In this document: piece by piece, positions 53,028-61,643 of the stretch
How the letters are laid out: every line of letters starts with the position of its first letter
How positions within the stretch are numbered: position 1 is the stretch's first letter
DNA from: Gautieria morchelliformis
Taxonomy: Eukaryota > Basidiomycota > Agaricomycetes > Gomphales > Gomphaceae
Direction of reading: 5' to 3'
Assembly: GCA_015179125.1 (NCBI GenBank)
Contig: WHVA01000157.1
Coordinates: 62,001 to 126,000, forward strand
Length of the DNA stretch: 64,000 nucleotides
Position numbers and translations under genes: made by a program
The notes under the pieces: model-generated
What the model saw: only the letters and a program-made list of their open reading frames with translations
Database searches by the model: none
What the model was told of the DNA's origin: nothing

Positions 53028-54347
53028 GTTTCCAATATTCATCTATACACTCCATTGTATCAAAGGTCTTAACACCTTGCCAAGTTGCTTCTTCATATCC
53101 CTTCCATTTCACAAGATATTCTCTTAACTTCCTCTATGGTCTATTATTTCCTCAATCTCATATGCATCCTCCTCCATCTCTTCATCATCACCCAATGTTA
53201 TACTCAGGAACTCTCTTTGCAATTTGAGTAACTCCTGAGCATTACATCTGCTATCCTTCAATGATGGAAGATTTTCATATGTCTCCATATTTTCCTCTTT
53301 CCAGTAGTCAAACTCTGGTGACAACCATGAAGAGTGATGAGGCTGAGGTTGAATGTTACCCAAATTAACAAACTTTTTCACATTTAACAAGAGACATGCA
53401 AGCCTAAATTGGATTGTGAATACCTCAGCATCAGAAATACTTATACCGCCTTCATTGCTGAGTTTCTTAAATGTGGTGACTAGTTCTCCAAAGACAGCTT
53501 CAATCTTAGACCTAAAGCTTCCAAAAGTTTTGTTGAAGGTTTTTTCTTCATTTGACAGGTCTATCCCTTTTGATTTACGTATAGGTACACAGAAATTAAG
53601 CATATCTAATTCAGTAGTACTTGTTATCTTGCTAAGATACTGGGTATATCCTCCATCTAATGCTATACAATCAAGCTTATTAATATGCTTTTCTAACTTC
53701 ATCTTTCCAAACATAACTCCATCTGTATTATCTTTACATGGTACAGATTTAGATGTGAATAAAACCATTCCACCTGGATCGATACAAGCCTGTATACGAA
53801 GTCCAGAATTTTTGAATTTATATGAAAACATTCGTTCACTCTTCTCACCAATAAGAGTTACTCTAGTATCGTGTCCATCTATCATTAATGTTACATGTCT
53901 AAATAATGGAGGATTCTTCTGTGCAGAATGAATACGTATATCAATTGTTGAAAACATAGAACTTAGCATAGCTGTGATCCTTTTATCAATATCATTGGCT
54001 TGATTTATGTAGAATTTTCTAAAAATATCGTAATAACTACTTTTGGGTATAAAGGCTGACATATCATTTAAGGAATAGCCTTGTAGTAGTTGATATAATA
54101 TTAAAAGTCCTTTCTCCACATTTCTGTAAGGCCCAGGATACTCTTGGGTAGGAAAGATTACAACAAGGAAGAAAAAGACGGGAATAATACCAAGTCTCTG
54201 AAGAACAATATCTTTAACATGGCTTATTCTATTGACAGGTTTAGTATCAGACCTGTGGTACTTTGATGGTTTGATTTGAGGCCATTCCCTATAAAGGAAC
54301 TTCCATTGTTGATCCATCAGCTTATTAAATTCTTCGAGAAGAGACAT
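53028..54347 (-). CDS. DDE transposase with chromodomain, copy 2
   Basis: ATG at 54,347. The product of about 400 residues matches copy 1 throughout (PVFFFLVVIFPTQEYPGPYR, NVEKGLLILYQLLQGYSLND). DDE residues: LMIDGHDTRVTLIG, CIALDGGYTQYLSK and FGSFRSKIEAVFGELV. The C-terminus reaches YEIEEIIDHRG, then a one-base shift near 53,130 separates the rest of the chromodomain (LREYLVKWKGYEEATW, to about 53,028). Copy 1's TAG is absent here, so the catalytic part is intact; only the chromodomain junction is damaged. It probably mobilises the composite element. Confidence 0.78.
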
Positions 54348-54420
54348 AATAAATGCTATAAACTATGGTTAGATGGATGAATATTCAATTTAATAGATCT
54401 GATTGTGGTCTATTGGATTT

Positions 54421-56094
54421 TTAAATATTATTCTCTATTCTTAGTCTTCGTACTTTGTCAATTATTGATTCTTCATCTGATGTTTCTCTGCTATCAGATT
54501 GATCACTAAGGTTACTTAGAGATTCTCTACATAGTTCCACATTAATGTCTCTACCTCCAGGTATTAAGTTCTGAGTTATGAAATAGGTCTTCTTGGTTTT
54601 ATCAATCATTAACTTACGAAGTTGTTCTCCACACCTGATTTTCAGAAATGAACTGTCATTACAATCTATTACATTGAGGAATAAATATTCTCTTCCTCTC
54701 CATTCAGACATTCCTTTTGCTATAGCCTGATATCTTGAATATGGTTCCAATATGCTATATGCCGCTTGGTAACCATTGAAGCGTGTTATATCTTCTAAAT
54801 CTTCTGACTCAGATACTTCTATTATCTGTGCTAGAGTATTATCACTTGGTCTAATCCTAAAATCGGGCCAGCCTATATTAATCCCTTGATATTCTACTAG
54901 TCCTACATCTTCTGGATATAGCTGAGCCCTACTTTGTGGATATAATCCCCTCTGAGGACCTGGGATAAGAGTAATTGCATTAGTTACCCTCCTATATTCT
55001 TTACAGGTTTCTCCATCAATATCTACAATGATAAGTTTTGTAGTCATTTCATTGAAGCTGTAGTTTGCTATTAATGTTTTCAGGTCATCATTTTGTGGTA
55101 TTGTATTATAACACCCTTGCATTTTCTTTGTTATGGAGTTCCACCAGTGACAATATGCAAACATATTATCACTCTTTAGGTACACCATTATTACTTGGTC
55201 CTTATGTATTTTGTCAATAAGTCGGCTCCATTGACTATCAAATGAGGCTTTGTAAAATTTGCAACCTTGTAAGTACTTTCTTTTGGTTCTGGTGAATTTC
55301 TTAATATAATAATCTAAGTTGCGAATTTCTTGACCATAGAACTTCATTTCTATCCTTGTAAGTCCAACTTTTCTGGTTCTTTCAAATGTTCTCTCCATAG
55401 AATCTGTAGGATCTACAAACATATTATGTATTCTAGATCCTAGAGTGGTTCTAACACTAGAGCTCTCTAGCATCTGGATGAACTTGTTATACACTTTAAT
55501 CCTAAGAAGAGTTCTTCCAGTATCTTCTGAAGGATCTCTATTATAGAAAGATATACAATTCTTCCCTACCTTATATAGATCACTGACAATGAGTCTTCTC
55601 TCTATTCCTCTCTCTAGAATATGTTCTTCTACTATCTCCCTATTTGTTATATATGGAACATCTTGAGTAATGTCAATGTCGTGGAGAATCACATTGTTAG
55701 ATTTTATATTTTCAAGGAAATAGAGAACTTTCTCAATACTAACCTCTGATAGTGAAATCTTGAGAGAGAAGTATTGAGTCCCTTTTGGAGCAATGTCATC
55801 CTTTATCAATTCTGAAATTCCTTTATGGGCAGCAAGAAGATCTATCTTGAAAGAATTGTCAAAGTGATCTTTGCATTGATGACGTATCTCATCTATTCTG
55901 TTCTTACCAATGGACCAGAGAATAACACTGTCACAAAAGATTGGAACATCATAGTCAAAGGAGGGTATTAATACTTTGAAATCAGTTGTATAATCTGCCT
56001 CTGCTATATCTGGAGGATTATGCTCCCTAATAATAGAGACAATTGTACGTATTATCCTATTCCTTGTCTCTCTAGTACTATTAATAGTATTCAT
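54421..56094 (-). CDS. Putative replication initiator (Rep-like)
   Basis: An uninterrupted 557-residue protein from the ATG at 56,094. I see no transposase motif. The first half has NVILHDIDITQDVPY, then LLRIKVYNKFIQMLESSSVR, then GLTRIEMKFYGQEIRNLDYY. An Asp-x-Asp strand, a KVYNK strand and a TRIE strand in this order resemble rolling-circle initiators of the Rep_trans type, with tyrosines just downstream as possible nicking residues. The second half (IGWPDFRIRPSDNTLAQIIE, GREYLFLNVIDCN) is unfamiliar. The assignment is inference from motif order. The neighbouring SF3 helicase supports a replication role. It is divergently placed, 93 bp from the zinc-ribbon ORF. Confidence 0.5.
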   Translation of the reverse strand: MNTINSTRETRNRIIRTIVSIIREHNPPDIAEADYTTDFKVLIPSFDYDVPIFCDSVILWSIGKNRIDEIRHQCKDHFDNSFKIDLLAAHKGISELIKDDIAPKGTQYFSLKISLSEVSIEKVLYFLENIKSNNVILHDIDITQDVPYITNREIVEEHILERGIERRLIVSDLYKVGKNCISFYNRDPSEDTGRTLLRIKVYNKFIQMLESSSVRTTLGSRIHNMFVDPTDSMERTFERTRKVGLTRIEMKFYGQEIRNLDYYIKKFTRTKRKYLQGCKFYKASFDSQWSRLIDKIHKDQVIMVYLKSDNMFAYCHWWNSITKKMQGCYNTIPQNDDLKTLIANYSFNEMTTKLIIVDIDGETCKEYRRVTNAITLIPGPQRGLYPQSRAQLYPEDVGLVEYQGINIGWPDFRIRPSDNTLAQIIEVSESEDLEDITRFNGYQAAYSILEPYSRYQAIAKGMSEWRGREYLFLNVIDCNDSSFLKIRCGEQLRKLMIDKTKKTYFITQNLIPGGRDINVELCRESLSNLSDQSDSRETSDEESIIDKVRRLRIENNI

Positions 56095-56187
56095 TTCCTA
56101 TCACTAGTATATCAGTTCATAATAATTCAATTTAGGAAAGTAAAATGATTGATGAACAGTATAAACTAATCTTTTAACTAAGACAGA

Positions 56188-56500
56188 ATGTCAGGTAAGA
56201 AACCAGATCTAAATAAAAAACTAGGTGACTTCTTAAAGGACAATGATTTAGAAGACTACATCATAAAACCAATTACTAAGAATGACAAGAGGAAAACATT
56301 AGGAGAGTATATGAAAGAAAATGGAATAGATGATATAGGTGTCTTTAGTATAAAAGATGAAGATGAAAGAGATGTAGTTAAAGAAGTTCGTATTTGCTTT
56401 AAGTGTAAAAAATCTGATGTTGAATTTTATGAGTCTAGTGCTACTAGGTATTGTAAAGGGTGTTGGAGGGAGGAACATGAAGGCATACAATTTGATAATC
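56188..56500 (+). CDS. Zinc-ribbon ORF, possibly detached N-terminus
   Basis: ATG at 56,188. MSGKKPDLNKKLGDFLKDND and a related segment KRKTLGEYMKENGIDDIG are followed by a four-Cys ribbon (CFKCKKSDVEFYESSATRYC, KGC). The frame stays open to 56,685, but from about 56,500 it is the antisense of the helicase gene, so native coding probably ends there. The helicase on the opposite strand loses its C-terminus at the same point. An inversion with a breakpoint here would explain both. It may be the N-terminus of the helicase-primase or a small DNA-binding protein. Confidence 0.45.
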
Positions 56501-57368
56501 CTCTTGAGTATATTTTATCATTACCTGTCAACTCTTTAATTCTACCTACTTGTATTTTTTCCTCAGGATTGGGTTCTTGTAAGAAAACAGCCAACTTATT
56601 CTTTGCATATTGTATATCTGGAGTAGCATCAGAAGAGTTAGCTCTTTTACCAGTAATCAAGGATGTGGAAAGACAAGCTGCATAATCACCAAGAATAGAT
56701 GAAATAAATCTTTGCATTAATGTCTTAGCATTATTTCCTTTCCCCCACCATACATAGAATACCTTATATTTGTTATAGCCCTCAAGCATAGAAGCACATG
56801 TTCGTATGAAAAAATCTAATACATCATTTCTTGGGAAAATTTGTTTTAGTATCTTCATGAATTCAACTAAATCCTCATCTCTATATTTCTTTTTATATTT
56901 AACCCCGCATGTCATTGAAATATAGTCAGAAGATAAGGTCTTTCTAAAAGATTTGGAGTTAATATCATAGGTCCCGTTCTTCATTCCCAAAAGACCTACA
57001 TTAGAGTTAAGTTTGCCTACAAATTTAGGATCTCCCAGCTTATAAGATAAGGCCTTCATCAACCTCATGGTAGTAATAGAAGAACCAAGATATCTGATAA
57101 TGTCCTTAACAGGAATGTCATCCTTGGGTATATCATCACGGAGAAAAGATACAAATGTTTCCGATATGATATTCCACAAGTATTCACCCCCATCCTTCTG
57201 CCAAGTTCCATCTTCAAAATACCACCATTCTTTATCGGAGTGAACTAATTCTCCAACAAGAAGTTCATACAGAACACCAACAAGGATATTATCACAATGG
57301 CTACCTATCCGTTCTATGCAAGATAGCTCTTGTAACTTAGATAAAGCCTTCTCATATCTGCCAGTCAT
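56500..57368 (-). CDS. D5-like SF3 helicase, C-terminally truncated
   Basis: ATG at 57,368. The first 150 residues (EWWYFEDGTWQKDGGEYLW, FVGKLNSNVGLLGMKNGTYD) match the D5_N region that precedes viral superfamily 3 helicases. Walker A is YVWWGKGNNAKTLMQRF, Walker B is LAVFLQEPN, and sensor motif C is ELTGNDKIYSRGL. Coding is native to about 56,500; the remaining codons to 56,427 are antisense to the zinc-ribbon ORF. Such helicases unwind DNA during replication of large DNA viruses, virophages, transpovirons and some plasmids. The loss of the arginine-finger region suggests that this copy is inactive. Confidence 0.75.
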
Positions 57369-57450
57369 ATTCTATCATATACTATTACAGACCATAAAAA
57401 ATCAATTTCTAAATATATATCTAACAACACAAATATTATCAATAATTTGG

Positions 57451-58005
57451 TGATATGAATATCACAGAATATAAATTGTATAATTTTACCACAACAAAAT
57501 AATATGATATATAGGGAAGGGGTGGGGGGTCACCGACCTTGGGTCTGGATGCCAAACAGTAACATGGCTAACCGCTTAGGGGGGTCCCCGGTGGTAAAAC
57601 TCCCCACTTCAGCATCACATTTTTACCACTATCATTGATAACATATAGATCAACATATCTTCTCACTAATTATATATAAATGTTAAAATATCACTGTTTT
57701 GACCCTGTATTATTAACAAACCCTGTGTATAAACTGAGAACAGTATAAATATGTCAAAACAGTGATATTTTAACGTTTATATATAATTAGTGAGAAGATA
57801 TGTTGATCTATATGTTATCAATGATAGTGGTAAAAATGTGATGCTGAAGTGGGGAGTTTTACCACCGGGGACCCCCCTAAGCGGTTAGCCATGTTACTGT
57901 TTGGCATCCAGACCCAAGGTCGGTGACCCCCCACCCCTTCCCTATATATCATATTATTTTGTTGTGGTAAAATTATACAATTTATATTCTGTGATATTCA
58001 TATCA
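57451..58005. repeat. Long hairpin: 253-bp inverted repeats, 49-bp loop
   Basis: Left arm 57,451-57,703 and right arm 57,753-58,005 are reverse complements with one mismatch that I can find (T/C at the TAAA(T/C)GTTAAAA step). Each arm contains a GC-rich block (AAGGGGTGGGGGGTCACC and AGGGGGGTCCCCGG) in otherwise AT-rich DNA. It lies between the helicase gene and the right terminal repeat. Confidence 0.93.
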
Positions 58006-58042
58006 GCCTGTTTCTAAATGAAGTGAACATATTGTCCTACAA

Positions 58043-58719
58043 GGAGGGTGTTTGGAATTACTATAATATCAGATGTTTACTAATAAAAGTGATGTTCCCA
58101 TAAAACTCCATCTTTAAATAGTGATATCTTTTCTGAAACTATTCCATCATTAAAAAGCAATTCTGGGAAATAGTTCTCCATGTTACACGCTAAACAATTA
58201 AAGGTCATTTAATAGAATTCATTGTATATGATTTCCTTCTGTTTATAGATATCTGTTAATACTTTTGTTGGTACTCCATTTTTTAAAAACTAAACTGCAG
58301 TTCTTTCCATGTAAAATATGTAAGATATTATTGGAGATTTTTCATGCTACAACCTTCCTAATTAAGCAAACCCACCCAGGTATTCTTAGTATGTTGAATC
58401 AAATAGAAATACATTCTAGTTAACTCACCCATTCCGAGGTAACACGTTTGTATTTAAAGGTGTCAATGGCATACACATGTATGAAATGTACTATCTAAGG
58501 GAGTTTACCTTTTAAAATTCTTAAAGTTCTAACTCACCACAGTGTTTGATAATCTATTCAGCTCTTAAAAGATGCTTTGTTTCATGATGTACAAATAAGT
58601 TTTAAAAATTCCAAAAGTTTTAAAATCCAAATTATGTTTAGAATAGACTCCAAGTATTTAAATGGTCTTAAGGAGATATTAGAGTTTGATACTTCTTATA
58701 GTTTCCGAACAACCTCCTT
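58043..58719 (+). repeat. Right direct terminal repeat
   Basis: Near-identical to 52,321-52,996, same orientation, with a few substitutions and one extra G. The sugar transporter pseudogene follows directly. Confidence 0.92.
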
Positions 58720-58759
58720 ACTCATTACCCCCTATTTGACACATATTCACTTACTTTTA

Positions 58760-59573
58760 CTATTGTCATTTCTCCATTGTTTCCCTTTTGTACTTTGTGC
58801 TTACTAAGACTGCACCCTCTGTGTGCTCGAATGCAACCTGCTGCTTGATCTCGGCGAATTCAAGCCGTACGAGTTCATTGTTGGCATCCCCGCCAGCGTG
58901 CACATCTGCGAGAATTTCAAGCACCTCGCTCTCCCTGTCGTTGTCAATCAGCCATCGTGGTGATTCGGGGAACCATACTTTCAGCAAACATCAGTACATC
59001 ATTTTGAAAAATACAACTGGGAAAGTTTGGACGCATCCCTACGGAGAGGATGATGGTGGGGATAGCCTGAAGACCCCATGGAATTCAGAAGGAGGCCTTG
59101 CCATTAATGTAAGAGCAACTGACTAACAAGCCATGAGTTTTTTTTAACGACGATATACAGGTAGTCTCACATTGAACAATGTATTGGATCATGTTGAGGT
59201 GATACACGTCAGTGGCTCGATAGCTGATACAAGTAAAGGCTTCCTACATTCCCCATGTAATCGACCACTGCTGCAATGAAACCATACGACCACAGATAGC
59301 AGGCGCCGTGATCTCGGACTGATATAGTGGAACGGTTGTGGATGCAAGACCAACAGATAAACCGGTGATGACACGTCCAGCCACGAGCATACCATGGTTC
59401 ACAGCCGCACATTGCAGGATGGCGCCTATAACCCAGATCCAACCAGACAAAATGATTGTTTTCTTTCGGCCAATTGAATCGGCGAGTTTGTAGACGGCCA
59501 ATGAGCCAACGAAACTGCCAGCCGGCATCGCACCGACAATCCCACCTTGATACTCGGGATGGGTAACATGCAA
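58760..59573 (-). pseudogene. Sugar transporter (MFS) pseudogene
   Basis: Read from right to left, the first block (59,573-59,244) gives HPEYQGGIVGAMPAGSFVGS, LADSIGRKKTIILSGW (the inter-helix DxxGRKK loop) and GRVITGLSVGLASTTVPLY. After an intron, ASF-stop-IPWGLQAIPTIILSVGM (about 59,040-59,095) carries a TGA at 59,085 where Arg is usual. A further intron leads to WFPESPRWLIDNDRESEVLE (58,987-58,766). These are signature motifs of the fungal hexose/quinate permease family. Both ends are lost: the 5' end at about 59,580 to repetitive DNA, and the 3' end at 58,720 to the composite element. Confidence 0.82.
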
Positions 59574-59589
59574 GAAACGAGTTGGTGTT

Positions 59590-60040
59590 CAAGTCTTACT
59601 TTCACTGTGGAAACAAGCCCCCTGATAAATTAGTGGGACGTCCATACCCGGTTTTGGTGGATGGTCCACCACCAGTAGATGGACACTCCACCGGTCCAAT
59701 GGTGGACCATCCACCATATACTTCTCATGGTAAGTCCACCGGCCGCTCAGGGGTGCATGTCCACATCCACTTACAGTACATGGACTATCCACTCACAATA
59801 AGGCCTTTTTTTTGGTGGATTTCATTTCCATTGACATATGTGTAGGATTATCCATTAAGTCTTCCAAGTGATATACCAGTAATAATCATTGGATTATCAA
59901 TGACTATTACCATAAATAAAAACAAAAGAAAAAACACTACCCACCTAGATGCCATCTTGTATTCTAAGCACATACTTACATCCCAGCTTACCAATGTATA
60001 AGGCGTCCTTGTAAAGGGATTCAAGGGCGGAAAATTATGC
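59590..60040. repeat. GTCCACC-rich palindromic segment
   Basis: Many copies of GGTGGAC/GTCCACC in both orientations. GGTGGATGGTCCACC (59,656-59,670) and its exact reverse complement (59,701-59,715) could form a cruciform with a 30-bp loop. Related TCCACC sequences recur near 61,505 and 61,570. Possibly a MITE; no gene. Confidence 0.5.
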
Positions 60041-60120
60041 CTGGAACCAGATTCGAAGGAGCGACCTAATGATAAACGTACTTACTCAGCAACACTTTAT
60101 CCAACTGCTCCACAAGACTT
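60041..60120 (-). repeat. tRNA-like / SINE-like sequence
   Basis: On the minus strand, an A-box-like GGAGCAGTTGGATAAAGTG is followed 30-40 bp later by a weak B-box (CTTCGAATC). Stems do not fold well. It may be a tRNA-derived SINE head or a decayed tRNA. Confidence 0.3.
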
Positions 60121-60242
60121 CTGACTAACACTGGTGTGAAATGGTATAAGTTAGCATACACTGCTGTGATGCGGTCAGTCATTCAAACATCTTGTCCGCT
60201 CACACTCACACTTCGCACCAGACCCAGTGAGTCCGACAGTAC

Positions 60243-60464
60243 GTGCCTGACACTGAGCTTAGACAAGTTGCTGTGACAAAGTTTGACATTTTGAAGTACA
60301 CACTGTCACCCCTCGAGCTAGCTGACATGGTCACTGCATTGAACACCTCCCTGCCTCAACTATGGCCTGCTATGTCCCAGAGATACAGAGTGTGGAACTC
60401 CTTTGGCCTGAGTCTGGAGAGCTCAGCGTGCGAGCACACGGGCCGCGATGGGGGGTCTCAATGA
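60243..60464 (+). CDS. Short unassigned ORF
   Basis: 73 codons: VTKFDILKYTLSPLELADMV, TALNTSLPQLWPAMSQRY, then a less convincing end. The amphipathic, host-like composition suggests a real exon. No family is recognised. The DNA up to 61,640 otherwise holds only one more exon-like piece. Confidence 0.3.
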   Translation: MPDTELRQVAVTKFDILKYTLSPLELADMVTALNTSLPQLWPAMSQRYRVWNSFGLSLESSACEHTGRDGGSQ

Positions 60465-60719
60465 TGCAGAGGTTGTGTAACGATGCTTTGCAGAGACGAC
60501 CTTTTCGGCGATGACGAGCGAGTTTGCGCAGACAAACAGGGTGTGGGGGGACTCAGATACCAACACTGAACTGGTGGCTCATGCACGCAGGGAACGTAGT
60601 GCCTCAGCGATGGTCTAGTTCGACTCGACATTGGATGTTGACCTCCACCAACTCTGCTACGTCCATTGCTCACCAACATCCTCCACCTCATCGCACCACC
60701 TTCATCCAATTTCCTCGTT

Positions 60720-60835
60720 CCACTCCACCTCTCCATCTCCCCCGCCCACCGCCCCAAGCTCCCCGACATTTACCTCCGCAAGGAGCATGCCTACTTCATC
60801 GAAGCGGGATTTGAGGCTGTGGTTTATGGTGTGTG
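60720..60835 (+). other. Possible exon, unassigned
   Basis: The frame gives RPKLPDIYLRKEHAYFIEAG, FEAVVYGVW, and ends at a good donor (GTATGT at about 60,837). No acceptor or following exon was identified. Confidence 0.3.
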
Positions 60836-60839
60836 GGTA

Positions 60840-61640
60840 TGTTCATTCGTTGTGTGATGGTGGCTGAACTTGCCGAATTACTTATTCATTTGTGTTCATA
60901 TTTGGTTTTTGCTGGTATTTGTGGTATGGTGTTCTGTCATGTTCATATTCACACTCGCTGCTCGTATATTCCCCACCTCTTGATTGCTCGCCATCTCCAG
61001 GCATTACATTCACACTCTATGTCTTCACTCTGCACACCCTCTACAAATGAGTCGCCTCTCCTAGCGCCGCTGTGCCTGCTTGCTGACCTTCCCCAACGCC
61101 CAACCTACAGCCCTCTCCACCCTCATCCCTGCCCTCGCCATGCCCCTTGGTATCCCCCTCCCTTTGCTCTGGGCATGCCCGACGAGAACATCACGCTTGA
61201 TCACAGCCAGGAAGCCGCCATACAGTGCGTAGTCAATGTGTTCACCTGTGGAGATGGGTTAACTAGCTCTGGGATACAGTGCGGGCCGTGGACCTATAAG
61301 GTCCAGAATTAATAGTGGAGTTAGACTTGTAATTACCTTGTAGTTAGTGCTCTTTTATGGCTTTTAAAGGATAACCCACACAAATTTCATCCATTTAAAA
61401 GGCTTGGTGATCCACATATAAATAATTGACTGGCCATTTATATTATTCATGGATTATCTAGTGTCTATGTACATGGTGATACCATTATAATATGCTGGAT
61501 CCTCCACCGGCGCTGCTGTTGGAAAACCCCTTTGCAGTTTTAAGGGATTCCCCTTCACCCTGGCAAAAATTCATCCACCTAAGTACGGCTGGCCGGAAGT
61601 CCACGCTTCAATTTTCGAATTCCATAAGCTAAAACTAGAT
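60840..61640. other. No supported gene
   Basis: Pro/His-rich frames of low credibility, then AT-rich DNA containing further TCCACC sequences. Probably decayed repeat sequence. Confidence 0.35.
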
Positions 61641-61643
61641 GGC

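Larger units (their letters stand above)
52320..58717. mobile_element. Composite AT-rich element: DDE, Rep-like, SF3 helicase
   Basis: Direct repeats of about 676 bp (52,321-52,996 and 58,043-58,719) enclose four genes and a long hairpin. The outer ends are inverted (GGAGGGTGTTTGGAA against CCGAACAACCTCC read in reverse), and TTA flanks both outer ends (52,317-52,319 and 58,718-58,720). Genes are a DDE/chromodomain transposase, a putative replication initiator, a small zinc-ribbon ORF and a D5-like helicase. Its right end cuts into a sugar transporter gene. TTA is a typical target duplication of PIF/Harbinger transposons, but no known Harbinger carries replication genes. Grouping as one unit is inference from the repeat structure. 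Confidence 0.62.

Noticed and set aside
56500-56685. C-terminal 60 codons of the plus-strand zinc-ribbon ORF
   Set aside because: They are antisense to the conserved SF3 helicase motifs, so they are not native coding.
52321-58719. Composite element as an ordinary LTR retrotransposon
   Set aside because: The direct repeats do not begin TG and end CA. There is no RT, primer site or polypurine tract, and the enclosed genes are DNA-transposon and replication types.
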